Source of the DNA: Ktedonospora formicarum
GTDB taxonomy: Bacteria; Chloroflexota; Ktedonobacteria; Ktedonobacterales; Ktedonobacteraceae
DNA length: 64,000 bases
Assembly (NCBI RefSeq): GCF_016587355.1
Contig: NZ_BNJF01000009.1
Location: forward strand, 124,001-188,000
Direction: 5' to 3'
Shown in pieces: positions 46,245-54,216 of this stretch. How positions within the stretch are numbered: position 1 is the stretch's first letter; each line of letters starts with the position of its first letter. Below the pieces are notes generated by a model that worked only from the letters and a program-made list of their open reading frames with translations, was not told the DNA's origin and searched no databases. The position numbers and the translations under genes are program-made.

Positions 46245-47255
46245 TTAGCTATTCCATTCATCGTACTGGCGTTGCGTCCCGTTCAGGAACGCTGGTGTCT
46301 TCCGTTGCAAGATGGCAGCATCTGTCGCTTCCTGGCCCCATTTGTCGACGAGCACCTGGTAAACCAGAGCAACCGCCGCCGATGTGGGGAATGGGTAGCT
46401 CCCTCCACCAGGGAGACGAGTCATGAAGAGCCGGGCAACCGCTTCCGGATTGCCCGAAACGATGCGGAGCCGCGTCAGCCTCTTCGGCTCTGGTAGGACA
46501 GCATGGAGTCGCTCGATCTCAGACCCAGTAAGTCCGGTGTCTGCAACCTGTAGTACATCGCAGGTACCTGAGCGGACCGTGCCGACCAGTACCTGCTCCA
46601 TGCGTTCAACCGCCTCAGCTGGAACACCGAGTCTGGTTTCAAGCCCGCGCAGAGCGCAAGCCTTGAGGTCGGGAATTCCATCCGCATCCACGTCCTCGCT
46701 GGTAAGCGCCACCGGGACAATGCTCAACGAATCCGGCGGCATACCAGGATCGGGGTAGTCCGCGAAGACGAACTTCCCGTCCTTGGTGCGGAGCATCACG
46801 TTCGTGCCGATCCCACCTGGGTGAGAGGTTATCCGGTCCCTGTCGAGGTGCTTGCCTCTCTCGGTCCAGTAGTGCTTCCTGAGAATCATCTGCTCCGCGT
46901 ACGAGGATAGGACAAGATGCAGCTCCAGTGTACCGCCCTGAGCTGACTTTGACATGCCAATCAAACGGTAGAGCGCCTGGTCCTGCCTCTTGTGCGCCTT
47001 CAGATCTGCCCTCAGCCGTTCTACTTCGAGCGCGATGCCCTGCGGCAAATTGGCACGAGCGCCAAGGACAATCCTGATTGTGCTGCCGTTCAGGCAGGCA
47101 ACCTTCAACAAACCCTTCCAGAAGAAGAACTCGTACGGCTCCTCCAACCTGGATACTGGAATGTTGGGGTCGCCATGTAGGCGATCGATGTCCGTAATCG
47201 ACACGGGCCCTACGCTGAACAAATCTGTCAGTTCTGGAGCAAAGATAATGCTCAT
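46245..47255 (-). CDS. GC-rich hypothetical protein with a degenerate Nudix-like region
   Basis: A 336-residue protein. The central part (about residues 145-225) resembles a Nudix fold: GGIGTNVMLRTKDGKFVFADY, then SEDVDADGIPDLKACALRGLETRLGVP, which has the spacing of a Nudix box but not its REUXEE core. Activity is therefore doubtful. The flanks are unknown. AAAGGGG before the ATG at 47255 lies inside the end of the small upstream frame (47258-47497). The gene is more GC-rich than its neighbours, which suggests transfer. It could be a non-catalytic ligand-binding member of the Nudix superfamily. Confidence 0.68.
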   Translation of the reverse strand: MSIIFAPELTDLFSVGPVSITDIDRLHGDPNIPVSRLEEPYEFFFWKGLLKVACLNGSTIRIVLGARANLPQGIALEVERLRADLKAHKRQDQALYRLIGMSKSAQGGTLELHLVLSSYAEQMILRKHYWTERGKHLDRDRITSHPGGIGTNVMLRTKDGKFVFADYPDPGMPPDSLSIVPVALTSEDVDADGIPDLKACALRGLETRLGVPAEAVERMEQVLVGTVRSGTCDVLQVADTGLTGSEIERLHAVLPEPKRLTRLRIVSGNPEAVARLFMTRLPGGGSYPFPTSAAVALVYQVLVDKWGQEATDAAILQRKTPAFLNGTQRQYDEWNS

Positions 47256-47257
47256 TG

Positions 47258-47497
47258 CTAACCCCTTTCATGGGTTTTCTTTCTTGTAGGGATTTGCTCC
47301 TTCTCCTGCTTGAAGCAGGCCGAACATTCACCATCTTCAAAGAGAGATGGTAAACAGTACAACGTCAGATGCATGGTGTCACACACGCATGCCATGACTT
47401 CCTGAGTAGCGACAAGCTCACCAACGTCTTCTCTCTTCAACCAGTCTTCCACGCTTAGAAGCGGAGCCAGGCTGTGGAAGCGGGAGCGAGTCAGCAC
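47258..47497 (-). CDS. Small cysteine-containing protein upstream of the Nudix-like gene
   Basis: A 79-codon frame with a helical start (LAPLLSVEDWLKREDVGELVA) and a cysteine group (CVCDTMHLTLYC and GECSACFKQEKEQ) that could bind zinc. It begins at GTG (47497) and stops two bases before the ATG of the next gene, overlapping its ribosome-binding site, so the two are probably translated together. The ribosome-binding site of this frame is weak. The family is unknown. Confidence 0.5.
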   Translation of the reverse strand: MLTRSRFHSLAPLLSVEDWLKREDVGELVATQEVMACVCDTMHLTLYCLPSLFEDGECSACFKQEKEQIPTRKKTHERG

Positions 47498-47624
47498 ACC
47501 TCAGCGGCGCAGAGGACCGTTATGCTGATTTTATCCCTCAGCAAAAGGGTACGCTTGTAGTAATATATATACCACATTCCTGAGCCTACCACTTTCTACT
47601 CTGCCTACTTGAGGAGCCCTCCCC
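47498..47624. other. Junction before a tnpB remnant
   Basis: A short AT-rich stretch separating the small cysteine protein gene from tnpB debris; nothing supported. Confidence 0.35.
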
Positions 47625-47757
47625 AAAAACGTGTTCGTGTTATGGATGGGTCAATGAGGCGCTGATGCTCTCTGATCGGATTTTTGCCTGCCTGGAGTGT
47701 GGAAGGACACTGGATCGAGACTATAATGCCGCCAGGAATTTGGCGGCATTGGCCTGA
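47625..47757 (+). pseudogene. tnpB: tnpB 3' terminal fragment
   Basis: Only about 44 codons remain: the zinc finger (TCSCYGWVNEAL...CLECG, in modified form) and the RuvC-III segment (LDRDYNAARNLAALA). It closely resembles the end of the relic at 10255-10674. Its 3' side leads into the 112-base scaffold at 47789-47900. Everything upstream of the zinc finger is lost, so no nuclease can be made here. Confidence 0.75.
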
Positions 47758-47788
47758 TGAAAAGAGCGTACCGCACGTTCTGCGGGAA

Positions 47789-47900
47789 GTGACGCCTGTG
47801 GAGCAGGGGTCAGACGAGCGAAAGGCTTGCTCTCTGCAGTGAAGCAGGAACCGAATGCTGAGCATGGTTTGTCCATGTTTGGGTCAATTTCGGAGAACGG
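47789..47900 (+). ncRNA. Omega-RNA (right-end) scaffold, second tnpB-linked copy
   Basis: This 112-base segment has the same length and landmarks as 10671-10782 (GTGACGCCTGTGGAGCAG, ACGAGCGAAAGGCTTGCTCT, GAAGCAGGAACCGAA, TTTCGGAGAACGG). It survives although almost all of tnpB is gone. The guide would begin at 47901 and lies in the 3' end of the zinc-ribbon gene on the opposite strand. Confidence 0.65.
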
Positions 47901-47903
47901 AAG

Positions 47904-48146
47904 TTACGCATCTGGTATGAGTTTGTGGGGATGTGTAGCGTAAAGAGCCGTATATCCACACTGCGTACACGTGAGGGCTGTGGTCCCGGAATAGTTGATT
48001 TTGTCCCCTTTAATGGCGGTGAGAAAAGGAACCTTCCTTTCTTCTTGCTTCAGTTCGAGAGGGGCATTCCCCAAAGCTCTATCAGTAGGTGTCCCAACTG
48101 CAACCCGGACTCGTTGACCACCACATTCAGGGCATGGTCTTATCAT
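47904..48146 (-). CDS. Small zinc-ribbon protein
   Basis: An 80-residue protein with two cysteine pairs that form a zinc ribbon: CPECGG at residues 5-10 and CTQCGYTALYAT near residue 60. The middle is polar and basic (ELKQEERKVPFLTAIKG). Such ribbons occur in nucleic-acid or protein binding adaptors; no specific role is visible. AAGGAG lies upstream of the ATG at 48146. The stop codon is three bases from the end of an omega-RNA scaffold, so the element inserted right at the 3' end of this gene. Confidence 0.72.
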   Translation of the reverse strand: MIRPCPECGGQRVRVAVGTPTDRALGNAPLELKQEERKVPFLTAIKGDKINYSGTTALTCTQCGYTALYATHPHKLIPDA

Positions 48147-48529
48147 AGGTATTGCGCTCCTTCTTGGTCGTTCTATAGTGCTAAACGCAACAGGGATATA
48201 AATGCCAAAGGATGGCAGGCAGGATAGCTTTTCAAGCGGCTACCCTGCCTTTTTAACAGAACTTTAAGTCTGGAGCCATACCCAAGGTATGGATAGTATT
48301 GCAGTATTCATCGTAATGAAATCCACAATGTTGGTGTCATTTGTTGGTGACTAACGACGCCGAAAGGTTCATCGTCACAAGTATCGTGTTCCGTTATGCC
48401 CTTGTAAAGAAGAGGTATGAGCACTCTCAAGTGCGCCTATCGGTATCGTTTCTACCTCTGGAGGATGCTGCTGTTGGTATGCAGAGGAAAGATTGCGGAG
48501 ACAATGCCATGAAAGGGGCTGACAAGGAC
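48147..48529. other. Intergenic stretch
   Basis: About 380 bases with no supported gene; it should hold the promoter of the minus-strand zinc-ribbon gene. Confidence 0.4.
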
Positions 48530-48570
48530 TGTTGGCGAGTGGACCAATCTTTCTGGTCCACTCGCCAACA
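48530..48570 (-). terminator. Perfect long hairpin after the 48.6-kb orphan gene
   Basis: A perfect 17-base stem (48530-48546 with 48554-48570) with a seven-base loop lies 22 bases past the stop of the minus-strand gene at 48592. No T-run follows. Confidence 0.65.
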
Positions 48571-48591
48571 GCATCTTGCGAAGCGTCGCCG

Positions 48592-48774
48592 TTACTCGGT
48601 GCTCTCCGTCTCACCGGAAGGTGCCGGCGTGATGGTCACATGGACGGTCGCCACGTGGACGGGGATGCCGCCCTCCTTCAGTTCATCGATGACGGCCTGG
48701 CGGAGCTCGCCTGTGGGGTCGTCCGGGACCCTCACCGACATTGCCACCAAGTCCTCACCGTTGTTTGCCGACAT
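48592..48774 (-). CDS. Small hypothetical protein, GC-rich orphan gene
   Basis: A 60-residue protein: SANNGEDLVAMSVRVPDDP, a helix ELRQAVIDELKEGGIPV, a strand HVATVHVTITPAP and a polar tail. AGGAGTAGCC precedes the ATG at 48774. It is GC-rich and isolated, with its own perfect hairpin, like the genes at 18.4, 21.1 and 30.8 kb, although the proteins are not similar. The function is unknown. Confidence 0.65.
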   Translation of the reverse strand: MSANNGEDLVAMSVRVPDDPTGELRQAVIDELKEGGIPVHVATVHVTITPAPSGETESTE

Positions 48775-48960
48775 GGCTACTCCTGTTCGAGAATTGACGC
48801 ACAAGGTATCTGGCAGATACCCCAGAGAATACCCAGATTCTCAGCAACCACTCGATCCAACACATCAAGAGTGTTCGAGCAGCAATTGAGAACATAGCTA
48901 TGCCCGTAGGTCGCTTCTACAAAGTTCCATGAGAGCCTAACGTGGAGTCTCTTCCTTTTC

Positions 48961-49026
48961 GTCTCATCTCCGCGACTTTTTGCGATCAGATGTCGTCTCA
49001 TCTCCGCGACTTTTTGCGATCAGATG
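48961..49026. repeat. Two direct repeats of 32 bases
   Basis: The unit beginning GTCTCATCTCCGCGACTTTT occurs at 48961-48992 and again, unchanged, at 48995-49026, with two bases between. Only two copies exist and there is no spacer, so this is not a CRISPR array. Confidence 0.8.
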
Positions 49027-49646
49027 GGATGAATAAAGTGCTTCCCTGGCGGAACTAGACCTTTGGAAAGACTGCATAACTATCACAATCATACTGGTTC
49101 CCATCGAGAAAATCCAGCTCTTATAGCACGCATTCTGCTTCCCAGGCTTGTATTTCCTTTCAAAATACCGTATGCTTTGCTTATGCCTATGGTTGAGTTA
49201 TCCCTTGTAGATCGACATCTGCTGTATCTTCGTTGTTGTTATAGGATTATGCTGGTTCGATTGAGGTGCAGGGTGGTCATGGCATCAAAAGCTTTACCGA
49301 TGGCTTCCGCAGCTTTTGAGCTGCGGAAATGCGAGGATAACCTCAAGTGTTTGGCTGCACGCTATTCATTCCGCAACCAACCGCAGGAAGTTGGTGTTGC
49401 CCTCCAGACAAGGAGGGGTTTGCGTACTCGAACGCTCCTTTCGCGTGCGCTCCACCGCAGAACTCCATTTCACATCTATCAACAATCTGCCTTTCCTCGA
49501 GGACTCCTTTGATAGGATGCTTGTCGTGCCAGCGCAGGTGCCAACAACGATATTACAGCTTATGCAGGAAACGCCTGGTTTCCGTGTAAAAAAAGCTCAC
49601 CTGGATAAAGGTGCATCCTGGCAAGCGAGCAGAGAAAGGAATACGT
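49027..49646. other. Intergenic stretch upstream of the ComEC-like gene
   Basis: About 620 bases. Open frames here overlap and show no recognised domain. The end carries AGAAAGGA before the ATG at 49647. Confidence 0.4.
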
Positions 49647-50830
49647 ATGCCCTGGTCATTAGCGATTCACCATATCGACGTGAAGGGCTCTGGCGATGCC
49701 ACGCTGATCATCGCCCGCGAAAAAAATATCCATAATATTACCGTCAACTTTCGTTCTTGCCTGATCGATGGGGGCTGCTCACGCATGGCCCTCACGTTGG
49801 GACGTATATCGATAACAAGTTAGGGGGCCGCGATCTTGATGTGGTGGCTGTCACCCACTATGATAAAGATCATGTCGGCGGCCTCTGCCACATCCTCTTG
49901 CAGCCTCAGCGCGACAGCGTTCGCTGTTACGATCAAGGCTGGCCCGAGGCTGGGGACGCTATGAATGATTGGTACACGCGCTATGTCCGAGCTGTCTCCG
50001 GCTACCAGCGCGACGGTGCCAGACGTGCCCCTGCTCTGAAAAATGTCGACCTCAGTCAGAGAAGAAGACCCACGAATCGTGTGCGAGCTGGAAACCTGGC
50101 CCCAACTATGCCAGCCGCCGCCTATCATGCACCTGCCATCGATGGGAATCCCATCAATCAGGCTGCACGATGGCTGGTGTTGCAAGAGATTCTCTGGAAC
50201 CCCAATCCTGTGCCAGCAGGTGCACCATCTATCATCTGTATCGCCGCCAATACGCACGTCGCAGAGCATGGCGGCACAGTCAGCGCGGGTATCGGCGGCA
50301 ATGGGGCTGATCCTAGAAATGAGAAGAGCCTTGCCTTCCTCGTCACCTTTAACAACTTCCGCTACTACGTCGGCGGTGACCTGGAGACGCAGCAGGAGGA
50401 TGAGTTGTGCGACTACCTCAACCATGCCGACAATGCGAACGGACGTGTACAGGCCATGAAAGCCAGCCATCATGGCGCCCATACTTCCTCCTCCCAGGAC
50501 TTTATTGACTGCCTGCGACCCGAGGCAGTCTTCATCTCCTGTGGCACCGATAACCAGTATGACCATCCTCACCAGGCGGTAACGGACCGCCTGGATGCTG
50601 GCAATATCAGCCACTATCTCACTGGTGAATCGGAGGAGGTCGACTATCTGGGAAACAACTCCTATATTGCCGGCGGCGATGACGATAACGACGGCCATAT
50701 CGTGCTCAAGGTCTCGGCAGCCCAATCCAATCGCCCACCCACCAGTGCCAATCCTGCTGGCATTTTTAGTGTCTCCTATTATGATGGAAATACTGATGCA
50801 ATGGAAAATATTACCCACACAGGAGTATAA
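49647..50830 (+). pseudogene. ComEC-like metallo-beta-lactamase-fold protein, one frameshift
   Basis: Two frames encode one MBL-fold hydrolase. The N-terminus (49647 to about 49770) is PWSLAIHHIDVKGSGDATLI and RSCLIDGG. After a single frame break it continues as HVGTYIDNKLGGRDLDVVAV, then the metal motif THYDKDHVGG. Later marks are YYVGGDLETQQEDEL and KASHHGAHTSSS, typical of the C-terminal domain of ComEC/Rec2. No ComEC membrane part is present, so this is the soluble variant. The metal-binding residues are all in the long frame. The next gene starts two bases after its stop, which suggests a functional pair. Confidence 0.8.
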
Positions 50831-50831
50831 T

Positions 50832-52880
50832 ATGCCACTTGAGAGTCTCTTCCGATCTTTGCAGGCGCGCTATACAGCGCAGACACTCACGCTCACAGCA
50901 TCCATGGAGATCGGCCAGATGCTCAAGGACTTTATCGGTCTACTCGACGGGCAGCAACTGGCGATACGTCTCACCACCTTTCGCTACGAAAGCGAGTCTT
51001 CTCCTGAGAAGATCATAATCCAGGGAGCCACCAACAGCCCTCTGCGTGTGCGTGGGCTCAATTGTGGCCTCACCATCACTGGCATCACCGTCATCTATAC
51101 CGAGACGACCGGATCACACTACAGTATCAGCATGAGCGTGGAGGCAACCCTCCCCATCGCCTCCACAACGCTCGAGATGCAGGGCAGCGCTACGGATACG
51201 ACCAGCATGAGTTTTGTCTTAAAGACGCGGCCCACCAGGCAGTTCTCGCTGCTCGACATCGCCATGCTGCTGAGTCCTGCTGGCGAAAATACCATTGAGC
51301 CCCTGCCCTTGAGCCTGCTCGCCGGAAAAGTTGCGCCGATCACTAGCCTGGAGGTCACCTGCGACTTCGCGGGCTCGACCGCCATCGCCTTTTCCTCCCA
51401 GACCGGCACCGACTGGACTATCATGCTGAATAAAGCCGTCTTTCAAAATACACGTGTCGTCCTCAATGCTACCTCCCTCACTCGACGAGGTGGACGTCTG
51501 CGCTATGCCTTCAATGGCCGCCTGGAAGGGGATCTGCGCATCGGCGAGCGCAGCTATCCCATCTTGCTTCACCTGGTTGAAGACGAAATCATGGAATTTC
51601 AGGTGCTCAAAAGCTCTGGAGCATTTCCTACGCTGCTGGAACTGGTCCAGTGGGTAGATAGTGAGGTCCTGGGCATCCAGACTGACATCAGCCTGAGGGC
51701 AATGGGCTTTGCATCAATGATCATCGACAAAGTGAATATCGGCGTCAATAGTGAGATGGAGGGGCGCCCATTCTCGTATCTCTGTGCCGAGACACATATG
51801 GACCTGCTTGGCTGTCGACTCAATCTCATTACGCGCCTCGCGCCTCGTATTGGCCTGACCATTCGTGGTAGCCTCGCCCAAGGAGCAACCATGAGCATGG
51901 CAGCGCTGGTGAGTAGCTTCTGTCCGCAGGCACCCGGCTTTATCGATGCCACCATCACAGATCTGATTATCGACTCCTACCCATATCGTGGCGTTCTCAC
52001 CCTCATTGCCCATCCAGCCGAAGAGGTACTCTCGATTGGACCGCTCACCCTTGGTGGAGCCTCGCTTGAACTGGAGGATGTTGCAGAAAGCGAGGAGCGG
52101 ACCATCACGCTCGCTCTGGAAGGCACAATTATGCTGGCAGGCCTCCCTCTCAGCGCCGAAATCGTTGGGGTCGCGTCGGGCTGGAAATGGATCGCCGTGG
52201 CTCCCCAGGAGAGCATGGCATCGTTGCAAGATCTGCATAACGATCTTGCTCGCCTGTTTCATGTGCAGTTTGAGGCTCAAGCAGATCGTCTCATCAAAAA
52301 GCTGAAAATGCAAATGCCGCTTAATCTCTCCAAGGTGCTTATTCAGTATGTTGAGGTGGAAGGCGAGCGAGCTGAAAGCATCGAATTGGAGCGGGCCACC
52401 ACGCCCAGGACGGCCACACCACTGCCTGCGCTGCTCCATTTTGAGGATGAGGTCAGCCATGAAGGCAGTGTATTACCGCATCCATCAACGCCAGAGCAGT
52501 TACCAGGCCTTTTACCAGCCTCCCCAGGCCACTCGCCGCTGTCTCCGTACTCATCATCGCAGGAGATAGTCATGGGAACACCGTCCTCACAGGACCCTTC
52601 ATTCTGGGATCTCTCCGAAGAGGTTCCCTCATCGCAGGAGGAGCCACCCCCGGTGGGTCTCTTAGAGCTGCCTACGTTCCAGTCTCCGTTCCCATCGTTG
52701 GGCTCTTCCCAGACGGCTTTCGAATCTGGATATTCTCCCTATCCAATGAGGAGTACCTCTCCATACCCCACCTCTGGCTATGTGTTAGATGATGAGGAGG
52801 ATACGCAGGGGAAGAAACGCTCATTGGACCAGGGGAATGGTACGGGTCCTCGCAAACGCCAGCGCAAAGATCAGACGTAG
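50832..52880 (+). CDS. Large beta-rich protein of unknown function with an NLS-like tail
   Basis: A 682-residue protein I cannot place. Residues 1-570 alternate short strands and loops in a repeating style (QLAIRLTTFRYESES, LRVRGLNCGLTITG, LTIRGSLAQGATMSM, LTLGGASLELEDVAE), which suggests stacked beta domains. Residues 575-660 are Pro/Ser-rich and disordered-looking (SPGHSPLSPYSSSQ, SGYSPYPMRSTSPYP). The last 22 residues carry two basic clusters, KKR at 661-663 and RKRQRK at 674-679, ten residues apart, as in a bipartite nuclear localisation signal. AGGAG overlaps the end of the ComEC-like gene, so the two are co-translated. No secretion signal is seen. Confidence 0.8.
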   Translation: MPLESLFRSLQARYTAQTLTLTASMEIGQMLKDFIGLLDGQQLAIRLTTFRYESESSPEKIIIQGATNSPLRVRGLNCGLTITGITVIYTETTGSHYSISMSVEATLPIASTTLEMQGSATDTTSMSFVLKTRPTRQFSLLDIAMLLSPAGENTIEPLPLSLLAGKVAPITSLEVTCDFAGSTAIAFSSQTGTDWTIMLNKAVFQNTRVVLNATSLTRRGGRLRYAFNGRLEGDLRIGERSYPILLHLVEDEIMEFQVLKSSGAFPTLLELVQWVDSEVLGIQTDISLRAMGFASMIIDKVNIGVNSEMEGRPFSYLCAETHMDLLGCRLNLITRLAPRIGLTIRGSLAQGATMSMAALVSSFCPQAPGFIDATITDLIIDSYPYRGVLTLIAHPAEEVLSIGPLTLGGASLELEDVAESEERTITLALEGTIMLAGLPLSAEIVGVASGWKWIAVAPQESMASLQDLHNDLARLFHVQFEAQADRLIKKLKMQMPLNLSKVLIQYVEVEGERAESIELERATTPRTATPLPALLHFEDEVSHEGSVLPHPSTPEQLPGLLPASPGHSPLSPYSSSQEIVMGTPSSQDPSFWDLSEEVPSSQEEPPPVGLLELPTFQSPFPSLGSSQTAFESGYSPYPMRSTSPYPTSGYVLDDEEDTQGKKRSLDQGNGTGPRKRQRKDQT

Positions 52881-52923
52881 CATTTCTCACGTAGCAGAGG
52901 AGCAACAAGACGCATAGTAAAGA

Positions 52924-52968
52924 ACGGTTCGGACCCTCCTCACAGACAAAACGAGAGATCTGAACCGT
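52924..52968. terminator. Hairpin between converging genes
   Basis: ACGGTTCGGA (52924-52933) pairs with TCTGAACCGT (52959-52968) with one G-T mismatch. It lies between the 3' ends of the large unknown gene and the minus-strand oxidoreductase gene. Confidence 0.5.
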
Positions 52969-52982
52969 CCTATTGCATGTGC

Positions 52983-53939
52983 TTATTTCCCTGCTAGTTG
53001 GGCCACAACCGGCGCGAAGGCGCGTATACACTCGGCGCGCCTATACTCGGCGCGGAGAACAAAGTAGGAGACGCCCAGGCGCTCTCGCCAGCGCTGGATA
53101 CGCTCGACCATGTGTTCGGTGGTCCCGAGCATGACGTACGGATTGGCAAGCACCTGCTCAACCGTGACATCTCTCAGTTCGTTTTCGCGGATATAGTGCT
53201 CTGCAGCTTCCTGCTGATTGCGTGCCAGGGCGAAGCCAGAGAGAAGCATATTCAATTCGATGGACGAAAAACGCTCGCCTGCGGCCTCACGAATCCATTC
53301 GACTTTTTCGGCGAGGGTATCCTCAATATTTTCTGTGGCATCGACGGTGCCATTATCATTCACCTTGACGTGCAGACCAATGCCATCAGCTTCGCGGGCG
53401 GCCAGGCTCAGGAGTTTTTTGCCACCACCACCCATGACGATCGGTGGGTGAGGACGCTGAATGGGTTTTGGTGTCACGTTGAGATTGGTCACGCTATAGT
53501 GCTTGCCGGTGAAATTGACGGGTTCATCGCTGAAGCTTTGTTTCAGAATTTGTAAGGCTTCTTCCAGGCGTTCAATGCGGAGCCCGGCACGTTCAAAGGG
53601 CACACCAACCTGGTCGTATTCCGGTCGATTCCAGCCCGCTCCAATGCCCAGTTCGAAACGTCCACCAGAGAGCATATCCAGCGCCGCCACCTCTTTCGCG
53701 AGAAGAACCGGGTGACGAAGATCATTGTTATAGACCAGTGTGCCAATTCTCAGGGTTTTCGTCGCGTCCGCCGCTGCCATGAGAGAGGCCATAGGGAAAA
53801 ACTCGTTGGTAATGTGATCTGGCAGCAAGAGGGTAGAATAGCCCAGATCTTCGGCCTCTCGTGCCCGTGTAATCCATTCTTCGCGATTAGGGACACCATC
53901 TGTAATGACGCCAAAGCGAAACGGTCGTACGTGTGGCAT
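52983..53939 (-). CDS. LLM-class F420-dependent oxidoreductase
   Basis: A 318-residue luciferase-like protein. It opens with RPFRFGVITDGVPNREEW and LLLPDHITNEF, followed by ALDMLSGGRFELGIGAGWN (about residues 90-108), PHPPIVMGGGGKKLLSLAAREADG (about 160-183) and a closing MLGTTEHMVERIQRWRERLGVSYFVL. These features fit the mycobacterial-type F420-dependent subfamily better than the gene at 445-1326. The substrate is unknown. The ATG at 53939 has AGGAGAGAAG upstream. It stands alone on the minus strand. Confidence 0.9.
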   Translation of the reverse strand: MPHVRPFRFGVITDGVPNREEWITRAREAEDLGYSTLLLPDHITNEFFPMASLMAAADATKTLRIGTLVYNNDLRHPVLLAKEVAALDMLSGGRFELGIGAGWNRPEYDQVGVPFERAGLRIERLEEALQILKQSFSDEPVNFTGKHYSVTNLNVTPKPIQRPHPPIVMGGGGKKLLSLAAREADGIGLHVKVNDNGTVDATENIEDTLAEKVEWIREAAGERFSSIELNMLLSGFALARNQQEAAEHYIRENELRDVTVEQVLANPYVMLGTTEHMVERIQRWRERLGVSYFVLRAEYRRAECIRAFAPVVAQLAGK

Positions 53940-54216
53940 ATAACTTCTCTCCTGATTCCTTTGATACAGCTCTGTTCACCAACAATTTTGCCTGCCTGTT
54001 CAAATTCTGTCATACATCCACGGCTATTTGCCAGAACAGTCTCAGGCTCAGCCTCGATATGGTGAAAAATAGGTCTCACCAAGTTACAGAAGACTGAGCG
54101 AGAAGGTCCTGCTCGTTGATGGCAGGGATGAATCGCCATTCCTCATTGGAATCAACAGGTTCGAAGTTGGGGAGAAAGTTCTGGAATGTGAAAGGAAGCA
54201 TCATCGCTTTTCGCAC
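53940..54216. other. Intergenic gap with an IS200/IS605-type hairpin
   Basis: About 275 bases between two minus-strand genes. The only feature seen is the hairpin at 54108-54126. Confidence 0.4.
54108..54126 (+). repeat. IS200/IS605-type end hairpin, isolated
   Basis: CCTGC and GCAGG close a nine-base loop. The surrounding GAGCGAGAAGGTCCTGCTCG and GGGATGAATCGCC match the blocks at 10211-10250 and, inverted, at 36774-36875. No transposase gene is next to it. Confidence 0.5.

Noticed and set aside
48961..49026. Possible CRISPR array
   Set aside because: There are only two repeat copies, with a two-base gap, no spacers and no cas genes.
49820..50818. Minus-strand frame of 332 codons
   Set aside because: It lies opposite the ComEC-like gene, is rich in low-complexity I/V/A/G and shows no domain; the plus strand has the metal motifs.
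51714..52460. Minus-strand frame of 248 codons
   Set aside because: It is the antisense of the large unknown protein, whose plus-strand start and coupling are clear.
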